64,000 nucleotides of DNA from Amycolatopsis bullii (GCF_014654205.1 NZ_BNAW01000003.1:310001-374000), one strand, 5' to 3'; counted from the stretch's first letter, positions 53,801 through 62,721 are shown. Translations and numbers: made by a program. The notes: generated by a model from the sequence alone, not told the origin.

Positions 53801-54422
53801 CGGCGCGGGCAACATCCTGGGGGCGGAGCAGTCGGGCCACATCGCGGGCGTCGGCTTCGACCTGTATGTGCGGCTGGTCGGCGAAGCGGTCGACGCGTTC
53901 CGGCGGCACGCGGGCGCGGAGACTTCCGAGGAGGAGGAGTTGGCGGAAGTCCGCGTCGACCTCCCGATCGACGCCCACATCCCGCACGACTACGTGCCAG
54001 GGGAAAGGTTGCGCCTGGAGGCGTACCGCAAGATCGCGGCAGCGCCGGACACGGAGGGCTTGGACGCGGTCCGCGAGGAGCTCATCGACCGGTATGGCCA
54101 GCCGCCGGCGCCGGTCAACCGGTTGCTGGCGGTGGCTCGCTTCCGGCACACCTGCCGTGAGGCGGGCGTGACGGAAGTGGCGGTCCAGGGCAACACGATC
54201 CGTTTCGCGCCGCTGCCACTGCTGGACTCGCAGATGGTGCGCTTGAAGCGCCTGTACCCGAAGGCGGTGTACAAGGCGGTGACGAACACGGTCTCGGTCC
54301 CGAAGCCGACGGAAGGTCCGGCCGGCGGGCGGATCGGCGCCCCGACATTGCGGGACGAAGAGCTGCTGGACTGGTGCACGAAACTGCTGCTCCAGCTGAC
54401 GAAGAAGCCGGCGGCCGTGTAA
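50853..54422 (+). CDS. mfd: Transcription-repair coupling factor
   Basis: The protein has 1189 aa. GTG 50853 lies 6 nt after TAGGCT (50841-50846). The N-terminal UvrB-like module, the RNA-polymerase-interacting domain ([17 protein letters not shown], near 505-520) and the translocase follow in order: Walker [13 protein letters not shown] near 657, [13 protein letters not shown] near 759, [14 protein letters not shown], and the second RecA lobe with [16 protein letters not shown] and [16 protein letters not shown]. The TRCF domain closes it. It removes stalled polymerase at lesions and recruits UvrA. Normal length. Confidence 0.98.
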   Translation: MTDAPLSGLLTAILPDPALRGVVERAGAPLLELQGPIAARQLVAAAVAADEGAAKPVLAVTATGREADELTASLGALLGRGKVADFPSWETLPHERLSPRADTVGRRLEVLHRLKTGEDDLRVVVATVRSLIQPMAPGLGSLKPIDLVVGEETPFEELLERLVELAYTRVDMVEKRGEFAVRGGILDLFGPTAQHPVRVEFWGDEVSEIRAFAVSDQRSLPGEIPRVTAPPCRELLLTQPVKEKAAELAKTYEADAHLAEMLAKLADGIPVEGMEALIPVLCEGELELLTDAMPAGTHVLLTDPEKIRARAADLVRTGQEFLEASWTTAAAGGQAPIDLGASAYRGLDEIASHAQDTKRAWWTITQLTSEDPDVYRVSVEAAPAYRGELERATADLRAHTASGGTAVLVVAGQGTAARAVEQLTSADVPAVQAGDGLAKPPAAGVVTVTCGGLTDGFISPERALVVLSEADLTGRGAGAGTSTKDLNTKMPSRRRNAVDPLALKAGDYVVHDQHGIGRFVEMVQRTVAGATREYLLLEYASSKRGHPGDRLFVPTDQLDEVSRYVGGELPTLNKLGGSDWKNTKAKAKKAVKEIAAELVQLYAARQAAPGHAFGPDTPWQHELEDAFPFTETNDQLAAIDEVKADMERGVPMDRVICGDVGYGKTEIAVRAAFKAVQDGKQVAVLVPTTLLAQQHLNTFTERMRSFPVTIKGLSRFTNKAESDLILEQLAAGEVDIVIGTHRLLQTGIRYKDLGLVIVDEEQRFGVEHKEHIKALRTHVDVLTMSATPIPRTLEMSLAGIREMSTILTPPEDRHPILTYVGAYDDKQVGAAIRRELLRDGQVFYVHNRVSSIEKAARRIRELVPEARVVTAHGQMNEEKLEKIIQGFWENEYDVLVCTTIVETGLDISNANTLLVERGDLLGLAQLHQLRGRVGRGRERGYAYFLYPPEVPLTETAHDRLATIAQNTELGAGMAVAMKDLEIRGAGNILGAEQSGHIAGVGFDLYVRLVGEAVDAFRRHAGAETSEEEELAEVRVDLPIDAHIPHDYVPGERLRLEAYRKIAAAPDTEGLDAVREELIDRYGQPPAPVNRLLAVARFRHTCREAGVTEVAVQGNTIRFAPLPLLDSQMVRLKRLYPKAVYKAVTNTVSVPKPTEGPAGGRIGAPTLRDEELLDWCTKLLLQLTKKPAAV

Positions 54423-54506
54423 GGCAGGGTGGACACCGGCGCCATTTCGGGGGACTTTCCGTTGTGGCGCCTCGGTTTCCCTTGCCGGCGGCTCTACGTT
54501 CGGCCC

Positions 54507-55502
54507 ATGGCGGAATATCGCGAGCCGAACATCCGGGCCCGGCAGCTCGGCGACCGGCTGCTCCAGCGCATGGCGGAGAAGGGCTGGGGCGTCCGGGAAA
54601 TGTCCCGGCGCCTGGAGATGAGCGCGCAGTGGGTCTCGGCGGTGACCCGCGGCCGAGCCCGCCCGGACCCGGTGAACTTGGCCCGGTTTCTCACGGTGCT
54701 GGGGGTCAGAGGTGCGGAATACCACGAGTTGATGGCCCTCGGTGACGAAATGCGCAAGCCGGGCCTGCTCGAAAATCCCGGGAACCTCCGCACCTTGATC
54801 GCGCACGAGCAGCAGGCCACCGCCATTTCGTCTTTCCACGGCGTGGTCATCCCGGGTTTGCTCCAGACCGCCGACTACGCCCGGGCCCTCGCGAACGAAA
54901 TGGGCCATCCGTGCGACCCCGACCAGGTGGATGAGCACGTGTTCACCCGGTTGTCCCGCCAGGCCATCCTCACTCGTCCCCGCGCGCGGTTCAGCTTCTA
55001 CCTCCACGAATTCGCCCTGCGCCTGCCGGTCGGTCCCACGCCCGCGGTCATGCGCGCCCAGCTCCACAACCTGGCGAAAGTCCGCGACAACGCGGCCATC
55101 CGGGTGATTCCCGCAACCGGCGGTCATGCCGGGCTCGCCGGGGACTTCCAGCTGGTGGAGTCGGATTCGTTCCGGCCGGTGATCTACTTGGAGAGCGAAG
55201 TTTCCGCCCTCTACTTGGAGGAACCCCGCGAAATTTCGGCCTACCGCCGCATTCTTCGAGCACTCGCGAAGACCGCTCTCGATGAGGCAGAATCACGCAT
55301 GCTCATCACTCGACTCGCGCGAGAGCTCCCGGGAGTGGACATGCCGGAAAAGTGGCGGAAGAGCACGCACAGCAGTCAAGCCGACTGTGTCGAGGTTGCC
55401 CTCGACCGGCCTGTCCTGATCCGGGACACCAAAGACCGTGAAGGCGGCATCCTCACCGCCTCCACCGCAACCTGGCGCGAACTCCTTACCCGACTTCGCT
55501 GA
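54507..55502 (+). CDS. XRE-DUF5753 regulator fused to a DUF397 domain
   Basis: The protein has 331 aa. ATG 54507 lies 6 nt after TACGTT (54495-54500). Residues about 5-75 are an XRE-type HTH (RLEMSAQWVSAVTRGRARPD). Residues about 85-270 are DUF5753 (ISSFHGVVIPGLLQTADYAR, ILTRPRARFSFYLHEFALRL, IRVIPATGGHAGLAGDFQLV). Residues about 283-331 form a DUF397 domain: WRKSTHSSQADCVEVAL, VLIRDTKDREGGIL and TWRELLTRL. In Streptomyces these are usually separate genes side by side (WhiJ-type pairs), so this is a natural fusion. The DNA target is unknown. Confidence 0.88.
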   Translation: MAEYREPNIRARQLGDRLLQRMAEKGWGVREMSRRLEMSAQWVSAVTRGRARPDPVNLARFLTVLGVRGAEYHELMALGDEMRKPGLLENPGNLRTLIAHEQQATAISSFHGVVIPGLLQTADYARALANEMGHPCDPDQVDEHVFTRLSRQAILTRPRARFSFYLHEFALRLPVGPTPAVMRAQLHNLAKVRDNAAIRVIPATGGHAGLAGDFQLVESDSFRPVIYLESEVSALYLEEPREISAYRRILRALAKTALDEAESRMLITRLARELPGVDMPEKWRKSTHSSQADCVEVALDRPVLIRDTKDREGGILTASTATWRELLTRLR

Positions 55503-55893
55503 ACATCGGCGGCAAAGGCTCCGCCAACCCCATCCGCACCGACTCCACCGGCACCGGAACCGCCCCGGCACCCGCCATCGGCAGTGGCCGGGGGTGCCGC
55601 GGCATCCGCGACCCCGCACCTCCGCCCCGCCCCGGGTACACCAGCAGCCCGCGCGCCGGGTCCGGGACCGCGTCCAGTGCCGCCGTCACGACCGGCAGCC
55701 CCCTGAACGCGTCGCGCCTCTCCTCCGTCGAAAACTCGATCTCCAGCACCACGCCCCAGCGGTGCTCGTGCCAAACCCACTGCTCAGCGCCGTTCGTCAG
55801 CGCCGCTTCGGTGAGTGCGTCCCCTCGTTCCAGGCGCCACAGCGAAGCCGATTGCTCCCCGTCGAACACTTCGATGGTCAGCCAATGGTCCAT
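55486..55893 (-). CDS. Hypothetical actinobacterial protein
   Basis: The protein has 135 aa; ATG 55893. The N-terminal half (MDHWLTIEVFDGEQSASLWR, LTNGAEQWVWHEHRWGVVLE, STEERRDAFRGLPVVTAAL) looks like a folded alpha/beta domain. The C-terminal half is Pro/Gly-rich with low complexity. No family is recognised. Codon-position bias supports coding. It is convergent with, and overlaps by 17 bp, the XRE-DUF397 gene. Confidence 0.65.
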   Translation of the reverse strand: MDHWLTIEVFDGEQSASLWRLERGDALTEAALTNGAEQWVWHEHRWGVVLEIEFSTEERRDAFRGLPVVTAALDAVPDPARGLLVYPGRGGGAGSRMPRHPRPLPMAGAGAVPVPVESVRMGLAEPLPPMFSEVG

Positions 55894-55969
55894 AAGTCGA
55901 CATTACCGCCGCCGGGACCCCATGGGTGTTGCGTTTCGGGGGCGATGGTGTGAGAGGGTATGGCCTGTG

Positions 55970-57040
55970 ATGCGGATCATGGGGCGCCCTCGCGCGCTGG
56001 TCGCGGTCGTTGCCGGTGCTTTTCTCCTCGCCGGGTGCGGCTCGGGCCCCAGCCAGGTCGGTGCCGCCGCCGTCATCGGCGACCACGCCGTCTCCATCGA
56101 CCAGGTGCAGAACCTGATCGACAAGGCCGTCCGCGAGCAGCCGTACGCGCAGAAGCTCGCCGGTGAGCACAAGCTCGAAGAGGTCGGCCGGGCGGCCGTC
56201 ACCCAGCTCGTCCTCCACGAGCTGCTCCTCCAGGCCGCCGAAAAGCAGGGCATCAAGCCCAACTACGGGCAAATCGACGCCCAGCTGGCCAAAGACCCGC
56301 TCAACGGTCCGGTCCCCGCCGACGCGAGCAACGAGGCCCAGGCCGTCAGCCAGGTCGTCGCCCGCTCGCGTGACCACCGCGAGTCGCTGACCGACACCTA
56401 CCTCGCCCAGGCGCTGGCGGAGAAGGCGATCCCGAACCTGGCGGTCACCTTCGACTTCACGACCATCGGCACCTTGCCCGACCCGAACACCGGCTCCACG
56501 CTCCAGGGACCCGAAGCGAAGAAGGCGGCCCTCGACCTCGCCCGGCAGTTCGCCGCCAACCCCGCGGCCGCGACCCAGCGCATCGGCGCCGACGTCCAGT
56601 ACGAGGCCCAGGCGCGGCAGCAGGCGAAGGCGGCGGGCAACAACGTCGACAGCATCCCGCCGCTCACCGGCCTCGGCGAAGCGGTGCCCGCCGCGCAGGC
56701 CGGTGCCCTCGCCTCCACGCCGATCTTCGGCTCGCCCGCCGGGACCGTCACGGCCGTCCCCGACCCGCGCGAGCAGCTGCAGGGCACCTGGCTCGTCGCG
56801 GTGGTCCGGCAGCGCACGGACGACCGGACCGTCGCCACCGAGCAGGTGCCGGAGCTCGACGCCGCGACCAAGACCGCGATCGGCATGCGGCAGCTGCAGC
56901 CGCTGTTCGACAAGCTCGGCGTGCGGGTCAACAAGCGGTACGGCGTCTGGGACGTCGTGGGCATGAACGTCGTGCCGAACCAGGATTCCGTCGAGGGCCT
57001 CGTGCTGCCCCCGGGTGGGTCCGGCAGCGCCAAGCAGTGA
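55970..57040 (+). CDS. Lipoprotein with SurA N-terminal-like domain
   Basis: The protein has 356 aa. ATG 55970 (GTG 55967 is also possible) starts a signal peptide with lipobox LLAGC (Cys23). Residues about 35-180 resemble the SurA N-terminal chaperone region (AAAVIGDHAVSIDQVQNLID, VTQLVLHELLLQAAEKQGIK). No complete parvulin catalytic domain is evident. It is probably an extracytoplasmic folding helper. mazG follows with a 4-bp overlap, a linkage common in actinomycetes. Confidence 0.82.
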   Translation: MRIMGRPRALVAVVAGAFLLAGCGSGPSQVGAAAVIGDHAVSIDQVQNLIDKAVREQPYAQKLAGEHKLEEVGRAAVTQLVLHELLLQAAEKQGIKPNYGQIDAQLAKDPLNGPVPADASNEAQAVSQVVARSRDHRESLTDTYLAQALAEKAIPNLAVTFDFTTIGTLPDPNTGSTLQGPEAKKAALDLARQFAANPAAATQRIGADVQYEAQARQQAKAAGNNVDSIPPLTGLGEAVPAAQAGALASTPIFGSPAGTVTAVPDPREQLQGTWLVAVVRQRTDDRTVATEQVPELDAATKTAIGMRQLQPLFDKLGVRVNKRYGVWDVVGMNVVPNQDSVEGLVLPPGGSGSAKQ

Positions 57041-57969
57041 GCACGGGTGTCGTCGTAGTCGTCCGCGGGACGACGCTGCCCGGTGCGGCGCTCAAGATCC
57101 TGCGTGAGTCACCCGCCGTCTACGCGGCCACGGACGTCGATCCGGCCGCGTTCGGTGTCCCGGCCATCACCGAGGCGCCTTCGCTGAAGGACGTCGTGCT
57201 GCTCGCCGGGTCCCGGGACGAGCCCGCGGCGTCGCTGCTCATCGCGACCGGCGCGGAGGTCATCGAGACGCCGGTGCCGCCGCTGGTCGAGGCCGCCGAG
57301 GTGATGGACCGGCTGCGCTCGCCGGGCGGCTGCCCGTGGGACGCGGTGCAGACGCACGATTCGCTGCGGCAGTACCTGGTCGAGGAGACCTACGAGCTGC
57401 TCGACGCCATCGAGGAAGGCGACCGCGAGGCGCTGCGCGAAGAGCTCGGCGACGTCCTGCTGCAGGTGCTCTTCCACGCGCGGGTCGCGGCCGAGGACGC
57501 GGACGACCCGTTCGGCATCGACGACGTCGCCGCGGCGCTCGTCGCGAAGCTGGTCGGCCGGCACCCGCACGTCTTCACCGACGCCGACGAGGTGCACACC
57601 GTCGAGCACCAGAACCTCAAGTGGGAAGAGCTGAAGCAGCAGGAGAAGCAGCGCCGGTCCATTGTGGACGGCGTAGCGCTCGGCCAGCCCGCCGTCGCGC
57701 TGGCGGGCAAGCTGGGGCAGCGCTCCGGGCGCGCGGGCATCCCGCTCGACCTGTTCCCCGAGGGGACGGGGGCGGCCGCCCAGCTGTTCCGCATCGCGGC
57801 CACCGCGCGCCGGGCGGGCGTCGACGCCGAGGGCGAGCTGAGGGCGTTGGCGAAGCAGTTCGCGAAGGACATCCAGGCCGCCGAGCAGGCCGCCCGTGAC
57901 GCCGGGCTGGAGCCGACGACCCTGGAAGCCGACGGCTGGCGGAAGTTCTGGCCCCCGCGTCCGATGTGA
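57037..57969 (+). CDS. mazG: Nucleoside triphosphate pyrophosphohydrolase MazG
   Basis: The protein has 310 aa; GTG 57037 lies inside the lipoprotein stop region. The MazG core is SPGGCPWDAVQTHDSLRQYL, VEETYELLDAIEEGDREALR, EELGDVLLQVLFHA, with the metal-binding EExxE...ExxD set complete. The N-terminal ~80 residues are a tetrapyrrole-methylase-like remnant. It hydrolyses non-canonical or excess NTPs to NMP and PPi, limiting oxidative damage. Position after mfd agrees with Rv1021. Confidence 0.94.
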   Translation: MSTGVVVVVRGTTLPGAALKILRESPAVYAATDVDPAAFGVPAITEAPSLKDVVLLAGSRDEPAASLLIATGAEVIETPVPPLVEAAEVMDRLRSPGGCPWDAVQTHDSLRQYLVEETYELLDAIEEGDREALREELGDVLLQVLFHARVAAEDADDPFGIDDVAAALVAKLVGRHPHVFTDADEVHTVEHQNLKWEELKQQEKQRRSIVDGVALGQPAVALAGKLGQRSGRAGIPLDLFPEGTGAAAQLFRIAATARRAGVDAEGELRALAKQFAKDIQAAEQAARDAGLEPTTLEADGWRKFWPPRPM

Positions 57970-57989
57970 CGTAGCACACATTCGGGTGA

Positions 57990-58014
57990 GAACCGGTTCG
58001 GCTCGCCCGGCGTC
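57990..58014 (+). promoter_or_regulatory. ECF-type promoter, likely autoregulatory
   Basis: GAACC (57990-57994) and CGTC (58011-58014) with a 16-bp spacer fit the -35/-10 pattern read by many ECF sigma factors. CGTC ends 9 nt before the sigma gene's GTG. Confidence 0.5.
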
Positions 58015-58023
58015 TTGCCTGGT

Positions 58024-58575
58024 GTGAGCGCATGGGAGAACGCCGACGAGGAACACCTCGTCCGGCGCACGGCCCAGGGCGACCGCGCGGCGTTCGAGGA
58101 GTTCTACCGCCGCACGGCGCCCTGGCTCGCCGTGCGCCTGCGCCGCCGGTGCGCCGACGAGCAGATCGTCGCCGAGGTCATGCAGGAGACGTTCCTGGCC
58201 GTCTGGCGGGCGGCGGCGTCCTTCGCGGGGACCGCGGCCGGTGGCAGCGCGGTCGGCTGGGTGTGGACGATCGCCGCGCGCCGGCTGGTCGACGCGTTCC
58301 GGCGCCGCGCGCACCACGCCCAGCTGCCCCCGGAGGTGGCCCTCGACGCCGCCCCGGTGGCCGCGGCCGAAGACGAGCTGCTGGCGGCGACGATCGGCGA
58401 CGAGGTCGGCACCGCGCTGCGCGACCTCGCGCCGGAGCTGCGTGCGGTGCTGCAGGCGATGGTGCTCGACGGCCTGACCGTCCGGGAGACGGCCGTCTTG
58501 CTGGGGTTGCCGGAGGGCACGGTCAAGACCCGCGCGCGCCGGGCGCGGATCGCACTGCGGGAGGCACTGTCATGA
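58024..58575 (+). CDS. ECF-family sigma factor
   Basis: The protein has 183 aa; GTG 58024 is chosen for its distance from the ECF promoter (TTG 58015 is possible). Region 2: GDRAAFEEFYRRTAPWLAVR, EVMQETFLAVWRAA; region 4: LAPELRAVLQAMVLDGLTVR, ETAVLLGLPEGTVKTRARRA. It overlaps the zinc anti-sigma gene by 4 bp. It probably controls this operon, whose last genes encode an ABC system. Confidence 0.92.
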   Translation: MSAWENADEEHLVRRTAQGDRAAFEEFYRRTAPWLAVRLRRRCADEQIVAEVMQETFLAVWRAAASFAGTAAGGSAVGWVWTIAARRLVDAFRRRAHHAQLPPEVALDAAPVAAAEDELLAATIGDEVGTALRDLAPELRAVLQAMVLDGLTVRETAVLLGLPEGTVKTRARRARIALREALS

Positions 58576-59387
58576 ACCACGCGCCGGAGCGGCTCATCGC
58601 CGCCTATGTGGCGGGCGAAGACCTCCCGGGTGATCAGCTGTGGGGCCTCGAAGCCCATCTCGAGGCGTGCCCGGTGTGCCGGGCGCGGCTCGCCGAGGTG
58701 GCGCCGGTGCAGCCGGTGGTGGACATGGTGTGGAACCGGCTTTCGGTCGAGGTCCTGCTGCCGGCGGGCCCGTTCCACGCGCCTGCCACCCCCCGGCGGC
58801 GCAGGCGCCGGGCCCGGTGGCTCGACACGTGGGTCACGCCCGCGATGGCGCCGTGGCTGGCGATGATCGTGGCCGTCACCCTGGTCGCCGTCCTCCTCGA
58901 CGGCGTCTGGCACGCGGTGCTCGACGTGGCGGCCGTTCAGCTCTTCGCTCCGGTGCTGCCGGTGCTCGGGGTCGCCGCGTCGTGGGCGCGGGGGCTCGAT
59001 CCGGCCTACGAGGTCGTCACCGCGACGCCGCGGGCCGGGCTCTACCTGGTCGTCCGGCGGACGGTGGCGGTGCTCGCCGTCGTCCTGCCGGTGCTGGCGG
59101 TCGCCGGGTGGCTGACCGGCACCGCGCCGGCGCTCTGGCTGCTGCCGAGCCTGGCCTTCACCACCGGCACGCTCGCGCTCGGCGGCCTGGTCGGGGTCAG
59201 CCGGGCGGCGTACGCGCTGATCGCGGTGTGGGTGGCGGTCGTCGTGTTGCCCACGCTTGTCGAGCGGGGCGAGACGTTTGCGCTCACCACCGGCGCGCTG
59301 CCGGTGTGGGCGGGGATCTTCGCGTTGACGACGGTGGTCGTGGTCCTGCACAAGGGCGCGTTCACCCGGCTCGGCGCGCGCAACTAG
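58572..59387 (+). CDS. Membrane zinc-finger anti-sigma factor
   Basis: The protein has 271 aa; the ATG overlaps the sigma stop. The N-terminal domain has the HC2 zinc motif (LEAHLEACPVCRARLAEVAP: His-x3-Cys-x2-Cys). From about residue 90 it has about six hydrophobic segments, many more than the usual single anchor. It should hold the preceding sigma factor inactive and release it upon a signal, perhaps one linked to the ABC transporter that follows. Confidence 0.85.
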   Translation: MNHAPERLIAAYVAGEDLPGDQLWGLEAHLEACPVCRARLAEVAPVQPVVDMVWNRLSVEVLLPAGPFHAPATPRRRRRRARWLDTWVTPAMAPWLAMIVAVTLVAVLLDGVWHAVLDVAAVQLFAPVLPVLGVAASWARGLDPAYEVVTATPRAGLYLVVRRTVAVLAVVLPVLAVAGWLTGTAPALWLLPSLAFTTGTLALGGLVGVSRAAYALIAVWVAVVVLPTLVERGETFALTTGALPVWAGIFALTTVVVVLHKGAFTRLGARN

Positions 59388-59398
59388 GGAGGAAGAAC

Positions 59399-60202
59399 AT
59401 GCGTGCTGTCGGAGCCGCCGAGGTCGCGCCAACGGCCTACGCCTGGGAGATCCGGGCCGAGGGGCTGAAGGTGCGGGTGGGGCGGCGGAAGCTGGCCGTG
59501 GACGGACTCGATCTGTCGCTCGGCAAGGGGGTGCACGGCTTGCTCGGGCCCAATGGCGCGGGCAAGACGACGCTGATCCGGGCACTGGCGACGGTGCTCC
59601 GGCCGGCGGAGGGCAGGTTGTCGTTGCTCGGTGCGCCGGTCGGGGGGCACACCGGGCAGCGCGGCCTGCGCCGGCGGATCGGCTACCTGCCGCAGAACTT
59701 CGGGTTCTACAAGCGGTTCACCGTCCGTGAGTTCGTCGAGTACATCGCCTGGCTCAAGGAGATGTCCAAAGAGGACATCCCCGGCGCGGTGCAGCGCGCG
59801 GTCGAGCGGGTGGGGCTCGCCGACCGCGCGGACGACCGGATGAAGACCCTGTCGGGCGGCATGGTGCGGCGGGTCGGGATCGCGCAGGCGATCGTCAACG
59901 ACCCGGACATCCTGCTGCTGGACGAGCCGACCGCCGGGCTCGACCCGGCGCAGCGCGTGCGGTTCCGCGAGCTGGTGCAGGAGGTGGGCCGGGACTCGTG
60001 CGTGCTGATCTCGACGCACCTCGTCGAAGACGTGGCGACGGCGTGCTCCGACGTCGTCCTGTTCGCCGAGGGCAAGCTGGTGTTCCAGGGAACGCCGGAC
60101 GAACTGGCGGCCGCGGGCACCTCGGAGCACACGGGTGACAGCCCGATCGAGCGCGGCTATTCCGCGCTGCTCAACCACGAGCAGGGCAAGGGGGCGTGGT
60201 GA
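59399..60202 (+). CDS. ABC transporter ATP-binding protein
   Basis: The protein has 267 aa; ATG 59399 follows GGGAGGAAGAAC. Walker A GPNGAGKTTLIR, Q-loop YLPQNFGFY, signature LSGGMVRRVGIAQAI, Walker B ILLLDEPTAGLDP, H-loop ISTHLVEDVA: complete and of the ABC-2/bacitracin type. It works with the two membrane proteins downstream. The substrate is unknown. Export of an envelope-active compound is a reasonable guess given the sigma/anti-sigma control. Confidence 0.92.
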   Translation: MRAVGAAEVAPTAYAWEIRAEGLKVRVGRRKLAVDGLDLSLGKGVHGLLGPNGAGKTTLIRALATVLRPAEGRLSLLGAPVGGHTGQRGLRRRIGYLPQNFGFYKRFTVREFVEYIAWLKEMSKEDIPGAVQRAVERVGLADRADDRMKTLSGGMVRRVGIAQAIVNDPDILLLDEPTAGLDPAQRVRFRELVQEVGRDSCVLISTHLVEDVATACSDVVLFAEGKLVFQGTPDELAAAGTSEHTGDSPIERGYSALLNHEQGKGAW

Positions 60203-61554
60203 TGGTCCTGCGCACCGAACTGCGGCGCTCGATCGCGCCCTGGGCCGGGCTGGCGCTGGTCGCGGTCTCGCTCGGCTTCCTGTTCCTGCTGCCCGGGCCG
60301 TGGTGGAAGGTGCCGGCGCCGTGGACCGGGCAGACCACGACCACCGCGCTGTGGCTGCGGTTCCTGCTCGTGTTCGGGTGGCCGATCACGACGGGCGCCG
60401 GAGCGATCCAGGGCATGCGCGACAGCCGGTCCGGCATGGTCGAGCTGCTGGCCACGACGTCCCGCCCGGCCTGGCACCGGGCCGCGAAACTGGCCGGTGC
60501 CGTCGGCGCGTTGAGCGCGCTCGGGTACCTGGTGGTGTTCGGCGTCGGCTTCGTCGAGGTGCTCGGCCACGGCGGGTTCGTCTCCGCGGCCTTCGTGCCG
60601 GTGGTGCTCGTCGGCCTGCTCGCCGTGGTGGCGGGCACCTGGCTCGGCCTGGGGATCGGGCGGCTGCTGCCGCACCCGCTGACCGCGCCCGCGCTGGCGG
60701 TGGTGACACTCGCCGGTTCGATCACGGCCTGGACGTCGCTCGAAGGGGATCTGGGGCCCTACAGCCGGTTCGGGTTGCTGGTACCGGCGTTGGGGGAGCC
60801 ACGGGGTGCGCTGGTGACGACGGCCGCTTCGGTGGACGTCGGGCAGGTGGTGTGGTTCGCGGGCCTCGCCGCCACCGGATTCCTGTTGCTGGCGGCGAAG
60901 TCCGCGCGGGCGCGGCTCCTCGGTCTGCTCCCGGTGGTGGCCGGGGCCGCGATCGCCGTGCCGGTCTTCCCGGCGTCCGCCGACGGGCTCCTGGTCCCCG
61001 ACAGCGTCGCCGCCCGGAAGATCTGCGACGGGCCGATCTGCGTCAGCCGGGCACACGAGGACAGGCTGGCCGCACTGGCCGGGCCGGCCCGCGAAGCGCT
61101 GGCCATGCTGGCGAAGGTGCCCGGCGCCCCGACCCGGGTCGAGGAGCAGATCGCGCCGAACTCGTTCACCGCGCCCGTTCCCCGCGATCCCGGTGTCGTC
61201 TACCTGGACTTCCAGCGCAACGACGTCCTGCTCAGGGCGGGTGCCGACGACCTGAAGCTCGCGGTGCTGTCCGGCGCCGGGCTGCCCTCGTGCGACCGCC
61301 CGACCGGCGGCAGCCTGACCGACTGGGGCGCCCGGATGATCGGCGCGGCGTACTTCACCGGTGAGCTGAAGCCGTTGCCCGAGTTCGGTGCGCGGTGGGT
61401 CGTCGTCCAGGACGGCCCGGTCGAGCAGGCGTGGGCGAAGTTCCGCGCCTTGCCGCCGGAGGTCCAGCTCGCCCGGATCGTCGAGCTGCGCCGGGTGCTT
61501 TCGACCTGCCGGAGCGACCCGATGGAGGCGCTGGTCCCGGGAGCCATGCGATGA
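60202..61554 (+). CDS. ABC-2-like membrane protein with extracytoplasmic C-terminal domain
   Basis: The protein has 450 aa; the ATG at 60202 uses TGATG coupling to the ATPase gene. Residues 1 to about 265 hold six or so membrane segments (RTELRRSIAPWAGLALVAVS; MRDSRSGMVELLATTSRPAW). Residues about 270-450 form a soluble domain with four Cys (KICDGPICVSR, LPSCDRPTGG, LSTCRSDP). I recognise no enzyme in the soluble part. It is probably the main permease of this ABC unit. Confidence 0.78.
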   Translation: MVLRTELRRSIAPWAGLALVAVSLGFLFLLPGPWWKVPAPWTGQTTTTALWLRFLLVFGWPITTGAGAIQGMRDSRSGMVELLATTSRPAWHRAAKLAGAVGALSALGYLVVFGVGFVEVLGHGGFVSAAFVPVVLVGLLAVVAGTWLGLGIGRLLPHPLTAPALAVVTLAGSITAWTSLEGDLGPYSRFGLLVPALGEPRGALVTTAASVDVGQVVWFAGLAATGFLLLAAKSARARLLGLLPVVAGAAIAVPVFPASADGLLVPDSVAARKICDGPICVSRAHEDRLAALAGPAREALAMLAKVPGAPTRVEEQIAPNSFTAPVPRDPGVVYLDFQRNDVLLRAGADDLKLAVLSGAGLPSCDRPTGGSLTDWGARMIGAAYFTGELKPLPEFGARWVVVQDGPVEQAWAKFRALPPEVQLARIVELRRVLSTCRSDPMEALVPGAMR

Positions 61555-62114
61555 GGTGGGCGGCCCTCTACGCGCGGTCGCGCCAGGTCCCGGCGGCGTT
61601 CACGGCCCTGCTCGTGGCGACGGCCGGCCTGTGGTTCCTGGCGCGCGACTCGTGGTCGACGCTGCCACTCACGCTGACGCTGACCGCGGGCGTCGCGGTG
61701 GCGGCGATCGGGCTCAGCGGCCAGGACCCCGACCTCGACCGGGCGGCGGCGCTGCCCTGGCCGATCCGCCGGTTCGCCCACCTGGCGCTGATCGGCCTCG
61801 CGGCCGGCGGAGCGGTGCTGGCGGTCCAGCAGCTGGGTACGTCAACGGTGACGTGGTCGATCATCGCCCGCGACGCGGCGGGCCTCCTGGGCTTGGCGGG
61901 CCTCGCGGCCACGATCGGCGGCGGCCAGTTCGGCTGGACGCTCCCGCTGCTCTGGTGCGCGATCAGCCCGTTCGTCCCGCACGAAGACACCACGGCGAAC
62001 CGAATCGTGGCATGGCTCCTGCAACCCCCGGAGACCCCCGCGGCCACCTGGACGGCCGTGGTCCTGGCCGTGGCCGGAGCGGCGGCCTACACCTTCCGCG
62101 GCGGCCGCCGCTAG
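61551..62114 (+). CDS. Membrane protein, last gene of the ECF-ABC operon
   Basis: The protein has 187 aa; the ATG overlaps the previous stop by 4 bp. It has about five to six hydrophobic segments, with AAALPWPIRRFAHLALIGLA between them. The stop TAG overlaps the CTAG target of the IS element at 62115, so the original C-terminus may have been longer; as read it ends in GGRR. Probably a second permease subunit. Confidence 0.72.
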   Translation: MRWAALYARSRQVPAAFTALLVATAGLWFLARDSWSTLPLTLTLTAGVAVAAIGLSGQDPDLDRAAALPWPIRRFAHLALIGLAAGGAVLAVQQLGTSTVTWSIIARDAAGLLGLAGLAATIGGGQFGWTLPLLWCAISPFVPHEDTTANRIVAWLLQPPETPAATWTAVVLAVAGAAAYTFRGGRR

Positions 62115-62710
62115 GGCGTGTCTGACAATGCCTTGGTCCAGGTGAACACCGCGTGCAGGGCGACCGCTGATCGGGAGACGATGGCGAGCTTGTCGTAGCG
62201 AGTTGCCAGGCCATGCCACTGTTTGAGCAGGTTGAACTGTCGTTCGACGACGTTGCGGCCGCGGTAATCGACCGCATCGAAGGCCGGTGGTCGACCACCG
62301 CGGCAACCGCGGCGTTTGCGATGCCCCGCCTGATCGGCCGGCTCCGGAATCACCGCAGTGACGCCGCGGGCGCGCAACTGCCCGCGAATCGCCCGCGAGG
62401 AATATGCCTCGTCACCGCGGACCCGGTCAGGCCGGGTACGGGCCCGGCCACGTCCCGCACGGCGGATGCGCAGATGCCGCATGAGATGCGGCAACATCGG
62501 TGCGTCCCCGGCCTGCCCGGGACCGACCAGAGCCACCAGCGGCCGGCCGTTGCCGTCGACGAGATGGTGCACCTTGGTGCTCCACCCGCCGCGGGAACGG
62601 CCGATCGCGTGGTCAGGCGGCTCGCTCAGCAGATCCGTGTAGTTCCACCCAGCCTCCTGTGGAGCGGGTGATGTTGGTGGCGTGCGGATGCGCCCGCGCG
62701 CGCACGTTTA
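62111..62710 (-). pseudogene. IS5-family transposase remnant
   Basis: The C-terminal half is readable (VHHLVDGNGRPLVALVGPGQ, DEAYSSRAIRGQLRARGVTA, RGRNVVERQFNLLKQWHGLA, TRYDKLAIVSRSAVALHAVF), with DDE-type features. Upstream it continues as GRSRGGWSTK and then, in another frame, as RARAHPHATNITRSTGGW. The N-terminal DNA-binding half is missing. Its stop codon lies in the left CTAG. Not functional. Confidence 0.82.
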
Positions 62711-62721
62711 TCAGACACGCT
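62115..62721 (-). mobile_element. Internally deleted IS5-type insertion element
   Basis: Both ends survive: GGCGTGTCTGACAA on the left and AGCGTGTCTGATAA read inward from the right, 12 of 14 bases identical. CTAG flanks both ends, as expected from a CTAG/TA target. The element is about 607 bp, while intact relatives are about 800-900, so about 200-300 bp including orfA are gone. It could still be mobilised in trans. Confidence 0.8.

Noticed and set aside
50796..55127. 1443-codon open frame antisense to mfd
   Set aside because: Same composition artefact; mfd on the other strand is complete with all its motifs.
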